Assembly: GCF_022347685.1 (NCBI RefSeq)
Contig: NZ_JAKRGF010000009.1
Coordinates: forward strand, 1 to 64,000
Reading direction: 5' to 3'
From: Thalassobius sp. Cn5-15
Lineage (GTDB): Bacteria > Pseudomonadota > Alphaproteobacteria > Rhodobacterales > Rhodobacteraceae
Length of the DNA stretch: 64,000 nt
This document shows positions 36,580 through 45,294 of this stretch, piece by piece (position 1 is the first letter of the stretch; the number at the start of each line of letters is the position of its first letter). The position numbers and the translations under genes are program-made. The notes under the pieces are model-generated. The model made no database searches. It was not told where the DNA came from and saw only the letters and a program-made list of their open reading frames with translations.

Positions 36580-37848
36580 TCAGAATGAGGTCTGGAAGCT
36601 CACCCCAACACGGGTGCCTTTGTCAAAACCGGCGGTGTTCAGATCAAAGTCCTGATGCGCAATCAACGCGCTGACCGTGCCGCCCAGTAAGGGGCGCGAC
36701 AGGCTCGCGGTGGCCACAAACCCGGTCGCCCGCGCGGTGGACAGGCGGTGGGTGGCCAGCGACTGATCGTTGATGGTGTAATGTCCGATGCTCCAGTTCA
36801 CAGAGGTCTCATCCAGCTCATGCTTCATGTAGAGCGTGGTCGCCTTGCTCTGCGTATCGATGGCAGATCCCAGAACGACGCCGTTGTTGGCGTAGGAATA
36901 AGTGCCGTTTCGATAGGCCGTGTTGGCGCCGCAGAAACCGCCATCGGTGGCGGCGATGGTGGTGTCGGTGTGTTCCAGCGTGATCTGTGAACGGCTGCCG
37001 AAAAGGGTGGTATTCGTCTCTACGCCGCCCATATGCATCAGGCAGGAGGGGAAATATCCGGCCTCGTCCTCGCCGACGAACTGGTAATAAATCCGGCTAC
37101 CACCGCCAAGATTCGGCAAGCTGTAGCTCAGCCCAATGCCTGCCATCTGGTTGGCACCGCTGGCGGCGCCGCTATTGGTGCTGCCGCCCAGAACCCGCAG
37201 GAGGGTTTCAAAATCCTGTGGTTGTCCCTCACCGCCGAACTGGGCGGTGCGGACAAAATCCACCTCAAGGTTCTCAATAGGGCGGATGCGGGCGCGCATA
37301 CCCATGATCAGGGCATTGTCGGGCTGGCCTGCGTCATTGGTGGTGCCGATGAACACCTCCCCATCCCAGTCCCCTAACCAGCGCAGCACCGGCAGGTCGA
37401 TGCTGCTGGGGCGGTCCTTGATCAGGTAGACGGAATCAAAGGCGGGTGCATTCTGCGACAGGATCAGGCTGCTGTATTGTGACGGCGACCAGTTGCGATC
37501 CACGCGCCCCACGCCCGCGCGCCAGTTCTGAGCGAAGCGCAGCGAAACATCATAGTTGATCAACGCGTCAAAATCGCCCGAGGCCTGATCATGCTGCGTC
37601 TGCCCCAAAGTGGCGGAGGCCGAGAGGTTGCCATAGTCTATCCGCCCGCTGATTGCCGCACCGTTGAAGCCGAGCGTGCCAAACCGTTCGCTGCGGGTCA
37701 GAAAATCCTCGCTGATGGTCCCAAGGGTCAGCGTGCCGCTGGCGGGCTCTGCCAGTGTCATGCCGGAGCTGAGCAGCGTTGCGGACAACAGGGAGGATGT
37801 GAAAGCAGCGGTGCTTTTGGATCGCTGGCGGCGGGGAAGGGGGTGCAT
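36580..37848 (-). CDS. wzi: Outer-membrane capsule assembly protein, Wzi-like
   Basis: A 422-residue outer-membrane beta-barrel. The start MHPLPRRQRSKSTAAF is followed by a hydrophobic signal peptide ending near TLAEPA. The mature part is beta-rich with alternating hydrophobic residues and ends in Phe (VGVSFQTSF), as barrel proteins do. The SDRNWSPSQYSSLILSQNAP-like stretch near residue 120 (here VGRVDRNWSPSQYSS) is typical of Wzi/capsule-assembly family PF14052. It would anchor or order the exported polysaccharide at the surface. The neighbouring wza and nucleotide-sugar genes support this. Confidence 0.8.
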   Translation of the reverse strand: MHPLPRRQRSKSTAAFTSSLLSATLLSSGMTLAEPASGTLTLGTISEDFLTRSERFGTLGFNGAAISGRIDYGNLSASATLGQTQHDQASGDFDALINYDVSLRFAQNWRAGVGRVDRNWSPSQYSSLILSQNAPAFDSVYLIKDRPSSIDLPVLRWLGDWDGEVFIGTTNDAGQPDNALIMGMRARIRPIENLEVDFVRTAQFGGEGQPQDFETLLRVLGGSTNSGAASGANQMAGIGLSYSLPNLGGGSRIYYQFVGEDEAGYFPSCLMHMGGVETNTTLFGSRSQITLEHTDTTIAATDGGFCGANTAYRNGTYSYANNGVVLGSAIDTQSKATTLYMKHELDETSVNWSIGHYTINDQSLATHRLSTARATGFVATASLSRPLLGGTVSALIAHQDFDLNTAGFDKGTRVGVSFQTSF

Positions 37849-37981
37849 ATCAATAAACCTTAAATTTTTATTGGTTGTGAAAGAGGGCAGGGCGCAAGTC
37901 AATCGTCGACCCGTCAAAGCACGAGGATCGGCGTCCCCGTGCTGTTTTTGTGTCTGCTCTGTTGCTGAACCGCCCGCAGCC

Positions 37982-39880
37982 TTAAGCGGTTTGCAACACC
38001 TCGCCCGCTGCCTTGGCGTCGTCCGCTACGGGGCGCAGAAGGTGGCGCAGGGCGTCTTCGTCATAGTGGTCCATTGCGGTGGTAAAACTCTGCATCAACA
38101 GGCCATGTTCCACCGCCGTCGGACAGCCATCCTGTGCCATCAGCAGGTTCGGATTGGCCCCCAGCGGGATGCACCGTTCGCTGCAGGGGCAGCTTTCATG
38201 CAGCTCTTCGCCGGGACGCAGGCCGGAAAACCGCACCTCGACCCCAAAGGGGTTGCTTTCGCTGCGCACACCCTTGCCGGTCATGTCGATCACCTTGGTG
38301 ACGAAATCCATGATGCGGTGGGGGGTGCCTTTGGACAGGTGGGCGGGACGGGTGTGCAGTTCCTTGCCAAAGGGCAGGGCGCCAAGGATCAGATCGGCGG
38401 CACGGGAGGTTGTGACAAAGAAACGGGTCATCTCTGCATCGGGCAGGGTGACGGTGTTATGAGTGAGGATCTGCTGTTCCAGCAGCGGGAAGATATCGCC
38501 AACCGGTCCCGCAGTGGGGCCGAAACGCAACAGGCTGACCTGCGTACCGCTGCCCTCTTGGGCAGCGGCCTGTCCCAGCAGCAGCTTTTCTGCCAGCCGC
38601 TGGGTGTGATCGACCAGATGGCGCGGTGTCGTGACATGTTCAGAGGACAGCTGCACCAGTTGGCTCACACCGTGGTCAATCGCGGCGTTTAGCAGGTTCA
38701 CGGGGCCCAGAACATTGGTGGCGACCACATCAAACAGGTTGTCCTCTGACAGCTGCGGGTCGCCGTAATGGGCCGCGTTGATCAGGATATCGACCTGCGT
38801 TTGCCCCAGCAGTTGTTTCACCCGCCCCAGCGTCCCGATAGAGCCTGTTTTGCCCTTAATCACCGTGGCAGAACCACTGCGATGCACCAGCGTGTTGAGG
38901 CGCTGCATCACCGTCAGCAGGGCGGTTTCGCTGCGCTCCAGCAGGATGATTTTGGCTGGTTCAAAGCGGATCAGCTGTTGTGCCAGTTCCGACCCCACGC
39001 GGCCACCGGCCCCGGCAATAAAGACGGTTTTGCCGCGACAGGCGGCCAGCACCTCGGGGTTGCGGGCATTGGGGCTGGGGGCGCCATAGAGATCCTTGAA
39101 CCGTTTGGCCTGCAACCCCAGTTCCAGCGATCGGTTGCCCACCTGATCTGAAAGATTGGGCAGTTCCATCACCTCAATCGGTTGGGTGGAGAGCGCGTCG
39201 AGGATTTCCTGACGCCGGTAGCTGGAGGCAGAAGGCATGGCGATCAGCACCCGCTTCAGCCCGTGTTTTTTGATCAATCGGCGCAGGGCGCTGACCGGAT
39301 GCACCTTGAGGCCCGACACCATCAGCCCGTGCAGCTGACGATTGTCGTCGATGAAACAAACGGGGCGGTTTTCGCCGTTCTGACCCAATGCGGCGGCCAG
39401 CTGTTCGCCGGTGTTGCCCGCGCCATAGATCGCCACCGGCACCCGGCGGGCCTGACGGTCGCTGACGCGGTCAAAGAGGTAGCGGGTGCCGAAGTGCGAC
39501 AGCACAGAGGTAACAAAGAACATCGCGCCAAAGATCACCGGCACCGAACGCGGCGCCGACAGGTTCAGCAGAAAACTGACCGCCATCGCGCAGACGGTGA
39601 GGAACGCGGCAGAGATGGCCAGCCGCATCAGCGTGTGATTTTCCACCGTATGGATCTTGATATGGTTGAGCCGCATGGCCCAGATCGTCGCCGCACCGAT
39701 GGCCAGCATGGCGGGGAACAGCACCCAGTTGGCGCGAATCGGTTCACCGGGAACAATCATGCCGTAACGCAGAGCAAAGGCCGCGGCGAGGCTGAGCGCA
39801 ATCAGCCCCACATCGACCGCAAACAGCACAGACCGCTTGGCCCGGCGCGGCAGGTTTTCAAGATTGTTGATGATAATCAA
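37982..39880 (-). CDS. CapD/WbpM-like nucleotide-sugar dehydratase with altered active site
   Basis: A 632-residue inner-membrane protein: four membrane segments (about residues 15-120), a first Rossmann-like domain (about 145-260) and the CapD catalytic domain (about 280-590) starting GAGGRVGSELAQQL. Family members are 4,6-dehydratases/epimerases acting on UDP-GlcNAc. Where the family has STDKA and the active-site lysine in a xxKRxAE stretch, this protein reads LSSEHVTT and HTQRLAE. The catalytic lysine is thus replaced by glutamine, so it may be inactive, regulatory or of changed function. It is part of the wzi-wza minus-strand run. Confidence 0.75.
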   Translation of the reverse strand: MIIINNLENLPRRAKRSVLFAVDVGLIALSLAAAFALRYGMIVPGEPIRANWVLFPAMLAIGAATIWAMRLNHIKIHTVENHTLMRLAISAAFLTVCAMAVSFLLNLSAPRSVPVIFGAMFFVTSVLSHFGTRYLFDRVSDRQARRVPVAIYGAGNTGEQLAAALGQNGENRPVCFIDDNRQLHGLMVSGLKVHPVSALRRLIKKHGLKRVLIAMPSASSYRRQEILDALSTQPIEVMELPNLSDQVGNRSLELGLQAKRFKDLYGAPSPNARNPEVLAACRGKTVFIAGAGGRVGSELAQQLIRFEPAKIILLERSETALLTVMQRLNTLVHRSGSATVIKGKTGSIGTLGRVKQLLGQTQVDILINAAHYGDPQLSEDNLFDVVATNVLGPVNLLNAAIDHGVSQLVQLSSEHVTTPRHLVDHTQRLAEKLLLGQAAAQEGSGTQVSLLRFGPTAGPVGDIFPLLEQQILTHNTVTLPDAEMTRFFVTTSRAADLILGALPFGKELHTRPAHLSKGTPHRIMDFVTKVIDMTGKGVRSESNPFGVEVRFSGLRPGEELHESCPCSERCIPLGANPNLLMAQDGCPTAVEHGLLMQSFTTAMDHYDEDALRHLLRPVADDAKAAGEVLQTA

Positions 39881-40131
39881 TTCACTGTTCCCTAAGCGTG
39901 GTGCTGAATATGAATAGGCGTCAAAGACGATATTTGTTGTGCACTCTGTTTTTGCAGCCGCTGGCGCGGCAGGGGTGCCCTATAGGCTGCGGATGCAGGC
40001 GCAGTATAGCGCAGAGCAGGAGCGGACAAAACGATCCGCCCTGCACTCAGCATGTCTTTGCGCAGGGCGCTGTCAATGTTTGGGCACCGGCCATCCCTCA
40101 GACGATCGGTGCTGTGATCGTCTGGCCGTGC

Positions 40132-41355
40132 TTATTGCAGGCTGGCGGCACCCGTGTTCAACAGCAGCGGGAAGGCCTGTTGCAGGGCGCGGCCCCATGT
40201 GGTGATCGGCTGTTCCTGTACAAAGATGATGTCGTTCGGGCGCATCTCAAAATTGGTGGCCATGGCGACATTGACGATGTTTTTGGCGTTGAGGTGATAG
40301 GCGGTCAGCGCCTCACCATTGCTGCGTAGCACGTAGATTTGGGCCGGGTTGCCAGTCACGGTGGGGAAGCCGCCGTTTTCATAAAACACATCCGCCAGTG
40401 AGGATTTGACCTCAAAGGGCAGGGCGATGCGGCTTTGCTCGGACACTTCACCGGTCAGGTAGACGTGATCACGCGCCACCGCGCCCAGCTCCATCTTGGA
40501 CTGAAAATTGGCGCGGCGCTCTTCTAGTTCGGCGCGGCGCTGTTCATAAGCATTGTCGACAAAGACCGAGTCACCGTCGCGCAGCACGGTTTTGCGCACC
40601 CGGGCGCTGGCATAGTAGTTGGCCAGCGGGATCTGGTAGAGGCGGCCGCCGCGATGAATGCGGATCGAAGCGTAGGCATGCTGGCCCGGGGAGATGCCGC
40701 CGGCAGCGGTGATCGCCTCATCCAGATGCAGCGGGTTGAGGGTGACCGGCACCAGCTGCGATTGCTGCACCGCGCCGTCGATCGATACACGTTTGGAGTT
40801 GAATTCGGCAATTTCCAGGCTGAATTCCGGATCCAGCTGGTTTTGCACCAGACGCTGGAATACACGCTCTTCGGCCTCTTCGATGGTCAGACCTTCGACC
40901 GCGACCGCGCCCACCTCTGGGATGGCGATGGCGCCGTCATCACGCACGGTGTAGGGCTGACGCTGGCTTTGGGCGGCAGACAGGCTGCTGGTTTGTTCCA
41001 CCGCACCAATCGGTGCGGGGCGGCGGGTCGCCACCAGAATGACATCGCCCACGCCGATTTTGTAAGCGGTAGCTTCCACCGGTGGCGGCAGGCGCAGTTT
41101 CAACCCCTTTGGCGCTTTGGGGAGCTGGCCAGGGCTGACCGAGGTCCCACCGGCGATCTGCGAAAAGGCGGCAGGCAGGCGTTTGGGCTTGTAGGAACTG
41201 GTGTTGGCGCGCGCAACCGTGGCGGGTGTCATGGAGATAATGGACACGTCATAGGCTGTGCCTGTGTCGCTCACCTTGGGGCTGTTATAGGTGACGCCGC
41301 AGCTGGTCAGAAACATGCAGGACGCCAGAAGTGCAGCGCGGGGCAAGGTCAGCAT
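40132..41355 (-). CDS. wza: Polysaccharide export outer-membrane lipoprotein, Wza-like
   Basis: A 407-residue lipoprotein with a signal ending in the lipobox LTSC (Cys near residue 19). The polysaccharide export domain starts at about 95 (YKIGVGDVI) and two SLBB-like domains follow (about 180-360). It forms the outer-membrane channel for the polymer. A partner tyrosine kinase/co-polymerase (Wzc) is not in this window. Between 40099 and 40124 a 9-bp stem (CAGACGATC/GATCGTCTG) sits just past the stop codon. Confidence 0.88.
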   Translation of the reverse strand: MLTLPRAALLASCMFLTSCGVTYNSPKVSDTGTAYDVSIISMTPATVARANTSSYKPKRLPAAFSQIAGGTSVSPGQLPKAPKGLKLRLPPPVEATAYKIGVGDVILVATRRPAPIGAVEQTSSLSAAQSQRQPYTVRDDGAIAIPEVGAVAVEGLTIEEAEERVFQRLVQNQLDPEFSLEIAEFNSKRVSIDGAVQQSQLVPVTLNPLHLDEAITAAGGISPGQHAYASIRIHRGGRLYQIPLANYYASARVRKTVLRDGDSVFVDNAYEQRRAELEERRANFQSKMELGAVARDHVYLTGEVSEQSRIALPFEVKSSLADVFYENGGFPTVTGNPAQIYVLRSNGEALTAYHLNAKNIVNVAMATNFEMRPNDIIFVQEQPITTWGRALQQAFPLLLNTGAASLQ

Positions 41356-41647
41356 ATGGGAAATCCATTATCAGTCGTTCAATTGGGGCAGCTTTACCGT
41401 ACTTGCGACACGCGGACCATACGGATTTTTAAACTTGTGGTCAGCTGCCGTATTTTTGTCAGTCGTTTTAGCCAGTCGTTTTTATCGGTGGGGATCGCAG
41501 ACCTCTTTCGCATCGCGAAAGTTGAAAAGAGGCGTCTAAGCGATCATGCGGCTATAGCAATTGCGGTGCAATCTTTGCTAACAGCGGGGCAACGAGCTCT
41601 TTTTAACGATCCGCCTTTCGCGGCTGATGCGTATTCTGGAACAGGTA

Positions 41648-42976
41648 ATGTTTGACGTAATTTCTGATGGCGGTGTGCTGCCGCTTCTTTTGGCTTTTGG
41701 CGTCAGCTTTGGCCTGTGTTGCCTCTTTGCTTTCGCGCCGCATCTGTTTTTGAACAAACAGCACATGCAAAATGACCTCAGCGCCCGTCAGGCGGAACAC
41801 AAGCGCCCGACGCCGCGCATTGGCGGGGCGGCGGTGATTGTCGGCCTTTTTGTGGCCACGCTGGTCTATATGGGCCGGATTGAAGCGGACCTGCTGATGG
41901 CGCTCAGCGCCGGTGTGGTGGTCTTTGCCGTGGGCCTGCGCGAAGACATTCAGCGGGACATGTCGCCCAAGGTGCGTCTGATCGCGGCCTTTGCCTCTGC
42001 CGGTCTGGCGATTGTGCTGAGCGGCGCCATGGTGCCGCGCTTTGGTATTCCTTATGTCGATGGCGTTGTCGGGTTCTTTGGCGTGGGCATCCTGATCACC
42101 CTGTTGTGGTCGGCGGGGGCCTGCCATGCGCTCAACCTCATTGATGGGCTCAACGGTCTTGCCTCGGGCTACAGTATGCTGGCGGCGGCAGCTTACTTTG
42201 TTATCGGCGGCCTGAGCGGTCAGGCGGACGTGCAGCTGGTGGCGGCGATCCTGTTTGTGGCGCTCTTTGGGTTCTTTGTGCTGAACTGGCCTTACGGCCG
42301 GTTGTTTCTGGGCGATGCGGGGGCTTATGCGATCGGGCATGTGCTGTCCTGGCTCGGCATCATCCTCTTGATGCGCGATCCCGAAGGGGCCGGTCTGGCG
42401 GCGATTCTGATCCTGTTCTGGCCGGTGGCCGACACCGCCTTTGCCATTATCCGTCGCCGTCTCTTGGACAAAGAGACCGATCAGCCTGATCGTTTGCATT
42501 TCCACCATCTGGTGGTGCGCGCCCTGCGCCTGCTGATCCAGAAACGCCTGCGGCCCGAGTTTTTCAATCCCGCCGCCACGATGGTGATGCTGCCCTTTAT
42601 CGCGGTCCCGGTGAGCGCAGGTGTGGTGTTCTGGAACAACGGCTTTGGCGCATTGGCCGCGCTGTTGTTTTTCGCACTGCTGTTCATCAGCACCTATGCG
42701 TTTTCCATGGACTACTTCAAAAGCCGCCGCTTCGCCGTCGGTGAATTACCCGCTGATGTGCAGGCCCAGCTGAAAGGCCACACGGTTGAGGTGTCGGACC
42801 TGTCGGGGCTGGTTGTGACCAACTCCACCGCAGTCTACGTCACCATCTACCGCCGCGCGGGACAGGAAGGCTGGAGTCTGTTGATAGACGGCGGTGTGAC
42901 TGAGGCGCAGGTCTATGACCGGTTTGCGAGCGATGTCGAGGCGTGGGAGAGTTTTTGGAGTGGATCGAGGGCGTGA
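41648..42976 (+). CDS. Polyprenyl-phosphate sugar-1-phosphate transferase (WecA/MraY family, GT4)
   Basis: An integral membrane protein with about ten segments, 442 residues from ATG at 41648 (an ATG at 41627 is the alternative). Family motifs are RPTPRIGG near residue 58, ALNLIDGLNGLASG near 160, FLGDAGAYAIG near 225 and LHFHHLVVRAL near 287. It links the first sugar phosphate to undecaprenyl phosphate. A hydrophilic C-terminal tail of about 90 residues (after about 355) is longer than in WecA. Divergent from wza across a 290-bp region that should hold both promoters. Confidence 0.88.
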   Translation: MFDVISDGGVLPLLLAFGVSFGLCCLFAFAPHLFLNKQHMQNDLSARQAEHKRPTPRIGGAAVIVGLFVATLVYMGRIEADLLMALSAGVVVFAVGLREDIQRDMSPKVRLIAAFASAGLAIVLSGAMVPRFGIPYVDGVVGFFGVGILITLLWSAGACHALNLIDGLNGLASGYSMLAAAAYFVIGGLSGQADVQLVAAILFVALFGFFVLNWPYGRLFLGDAGAYAIGHVLSWLGIILLMRDPEGAGLAAILILFWPVADTAFAIIRRRLLDKETDQPDRLHFHHLVVRALRLLIQKRLRPEFFNPAATMVMLPFIAVPVSAGVVFWNNGFGALAALLFFALLFISTYAFSMDYFKSRRFAVGELPADVQAQLKGHTVEVSDLSGLVVTNSTAVYVTIYRRAGQEGWSLLIDGGVTEAQVYDRFASDVEAWESFWSGSRA

Positions 42977-42991
42977 TTTCCCTTGGAGTTC

Positions 42992-43061
42992 TGGGCCTGT
43001 CGCGGATTTGTTCCGTTCCTTTGACTTGGTATTTTGCCGCAAAGGAGAACGGAAATGGGCT
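42992..43061 (+). mobile_element. Fragment of IS3-type left end
   Basis: TGGGCCTGTCGCGG and the following 55 bases, through AAAGGAGAACGGAAATGGG, resemble the left end and orfA start of the IS3 element that begins at 43062. The fragment stops right after the orfA start codon region. A second related element appears to have inserted beside it. Confidence 0.6.
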
Positions 43062-44076
43062 TGGACCTGTCGCGGTTTGATGCCGCTCCTTTGATAGCAT
43101 TTATTGCAACAAAGGAGACGAACTATGGGAATGAAACGCACGGACGAATTCCGGGCCGATGCAGTGCGGATCGCGCTGACAAGCGGGCTGACACGCAAGC
43201 AGGTTGCGTCTGATTTGGGCGTCGGTCTGTCGACGCTTAACAAATGGGTCACGGCACATCGCGACACTGGTGTTGTTTCCGACAAGGGTCTGGACCTTGC
43301 ACGCGAGAATGAACGGCTTCGACGCGAGAACCGTATTCTCAAGGAGGAGAGGGGGATTCTAAAAAAGGCAACGCAGTTCTTCGCGGGCCAAAAGCCATGA
43401 GGTTCAAGTTCATCGAAGAACACTGTCACGCCTTTTGTACCAATCGGATGTGTGACGTGCTGGATGTCAGCTCCCGTGGCCTGCGCGCTTATCGCAGCCG
43501 ACCAGCCAGTCAAAGGCAGCGAACCGATATGGTCGTTCTGGCCCACATCAAGGAGCAATCCCGTCTCAGCCTGGGCAGTTATGGCCGCCCACGGATGACC
43601 GAAGAGCTGAAAGAGCTGGGGCTGAACATCGGCCACCGCCGTGTCGGTCGACTGATGCGTGAGCACGGCATTCGGGTTGAAAGGTCAAAGAAATACAAGG
43701 TCACGACGGACAGCAACCATGCGTTCAACATTGCACCGAACCTGCTGAACCGAGACTTCTCAGCAGACAAACCCAACCAGAAATGGGCGGGCGACATAAG
43801 CTATGTATGGACCCGAGAAGGCTGGCTGTATCTCGCGGTGATCTTGGATTTGCATTCCCGCCGTATCATCGGCTGGGCGGTCAGCAATCGGATGAAACGT
43901 GATCTGGCGATCCGGGCCCTGAACATGGCGGTCGCGCTGCGGCAGCCGCACAAAGGCTGCATCCACCATACAGATCGCGGAAGTCAGTATTGCTCCCACG
44001 ATTATCAGAAACTCCTGCGTCAGCACGGGTTCCGGTTATCGATGAGCGGCAAGGGCAATTGCTATGACTGTGAATA
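43062..44076 (+). mobile_element. Truncated IS3-family insertion sequence
   Basis: Left end at TGGACCTGTCGCGG, then orfA and orfB. A slippery A6G run (43361-43367) with AAGGAGG (43341-43347) upstream gives the usual -1 frameshift signal, and the orfB frame is open across it. The 3' half of orfB and the right end are missing. Confidence 0.8.
43125..43400 (+). CDS. IS3 family transposase OrfA
   Basis: A 91-residue protein with a helix-turn-helix (about 15-45; RKQVASDLGVGLSTLNKW) and a leucine-zipper-like C-terminal helix (ENERLRRENRILKEE). AAAGGAG upstream selects ATG at 43125. It overlaps orfB by four bases (ATGA). Confidence 0.88.
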   Translation: MGMKRTDEFRADAVRIALTSGLTRKQVASDLGVGLSTLNKWVTAHRDTGVVSDKGLDLARENERLRRENRILKEERGILKKATQFFAGQKP

Positions 44077-44092
44077 TGGTACTGCGGCTTGA
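43397..44092 (+). pseudogene. Truncated IS3 family transposase OrfB
   Basis: The frame codes for the HTH_21 region and the rve integrase core: KWAGDISYVWT (first Asp near residue 133) and IHHTDRGSQYCS (second Asp near 196). The reading NCYD is followed by CEYGTAA and a stop instead of the expected N/xxxETFF with the catalytic Glu. The active site is therefore incomplete and the gene is dead. The break falls at about 44070-44076, where IS110-type sequence begins. Confidence 0.85.
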
Positions 44093-44413
44093 TGGCCTGA
44101 CCCATGCTACGATTGACCGCGTGTCATTGTGTTGACGTGTCGACCGTCAAGTCGCCCCGGCAACGGGCGAGATGTGACCTCATAGGAGCCTGACGGGGAC
44201 GCCCCATCACAGTCCTGTCCTCTCGGTTCGGTGCCCGGGCAGTTCGCAAGCAACGAGGGCGCTATGAAGACCACCCATCCAGTAATTGTCGGCATCGACA
44301 CTCATAAAGCAACCCATGTTGCCGTCGCTATTGATACCCAAGGCACTCGATTGGCAGCATTGTCCATTCCAGCAAATACGAAAGGGTATTTGGAGTTAGA
44401 GCGCTGGTCGCGG
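44077..44413 (+). mobile_element. IS110-family remnant (left end and transposase start)
   Basis: About 190 bases of non-coding leader precede the start [19 protein letters not shown] (44264), which is the RuvC-like DEDD N-terminus of IS110 transposases. Similarity ends after [10 protein letters not shown]. It probably inserted in or recombined with the IS3 orfB. Confidence 0.7.
44264..44413 (+). pseudogene. IS110 transposase, N-terminal 50 residues only
   Basis: The first catalytic aspartate (GIDTHK) is present, but all later motifs are lost. Immediately after, another frame reads [13 protein letters not shown], which may be the C-terminal end of a tyrosine recombinase, so several remnants are fused here. 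Confidence 0.7.
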
Positions 44414-44499
44414 TCTCACGGAAAACACCGTCACGGACATCGTCAAGCGGCACCGCCAAAATGCCTTGTGATACGATCCTGCCTCCTACCGGAATCTAG

Positions 44500-44650
44500 T
44501 CCCTCAGCCGTAAGCGACCCCAAGGTGCATGGCATCGACGGGCTGCGGGTAGCGGATTGTTCGATCATGCCCGAACTAGTGTCTGGCAACACCAACGCCG
44601 CCACCATCATGATCGCCGAAAAAGCCGCAGATATGATCCGCGTAGTTTGA
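44500..44650 (+). pseudogene. GMC oxidoreductase C-terminal fragment
   Basis: The last about 48 codons read [19 protein letters not shown], then [20 protein letters not shown], the conserved tail of choline dehydrogenase-like GMC oxidoreductases (with the Asn of SGNTNA). Everything upstream is missing, so it is a chance fusion left by deletion. Confidence 0.8.
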
Positions 44651-45099
44651 AACCGGTCAGCCAAGAACATGCGGAACCCGCCGTCAAGTTAGGGTGCCGG
44701 GCTTCTTGCCGTGATGCTCTTCCCATCATCAACATTTTGCAAAAGAGCCGAATACTCATTAATCGTTTAATAATTCATTTGATCCGCCAAAAGTTATTAA
44801 ACGATCAGTGTCCAGGGAAAGATTTTAAGTAGCCAAGTTTTCTGCCGTTCCCCTTGAAAAGGTATTTCGTACTGATTACCTGCTTTGGCATGAAGATGAC
44901 CAATCCGATAATACGAATATAAGAGCCAGCCTCCTTCGTGGGGGGCACTAATTCGTATTGGGTCGTGTCCCCAAAAATTCTCCGGACAGGCTGCGCGATG
45001 TACGCCCATGGTTTGTCCGAAAATCGGATCATCATCATGTTTTTATTTTTCAAATCCTCTGCCGTTTGCATGTCCTGCGTTGCTTAGCTCTACGTGCTG
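44651..45099. other. AT-rich remnant region with 12-bp inverted repeat and a doubtful gene
   Basis: The 12-bp inverted repeat ATCGTTTAATAA / TTATTAAACGAT is at 44762-44773 and 44794-44805. A minus-strand frame (44805-45071, 88 residues, start MQTAEDLKNK) ends at this hairpin, which could be its terminator. It has no recognisable domain and may be a remnant. Confidence 0.35.
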
Positions 45100-45249
45100 A
45101 TGGGGGATGTGGTCGAAACGAGTATTGATGCACTTCACGGGGATCTGATCGCGGATGCGGTCTCTCTTTTGTCCGAGGTTTCACTTCCGGACATCGACAT
45201 TCAGCAGGTTGCAATCTGGATCGAGGGCATGATCTCATCGCTGATTTAG
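45100..45249 (+). CDS. Possible 49-residue protein upstream of AAA pseudogene
   Basis: A short frame starting MGDVVETSIDALHGD and rich in acidic and hydrophobic residues (predicted helical), 45 bases before the AAA+ pseudogene on the same strand. No homologue is recognised; it may belong to the same decayed island. Confidence 0.35.
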   Translation: MGDVVETSIDALHGDLIADAVSLLSEVSLPDIDIQQVAIWIEGMISSLI

Positions 45250-45294
45250 CGCTGTAAGAGTCTATACGCCCCTCAGCACAAAAGAGTTTCTCAA

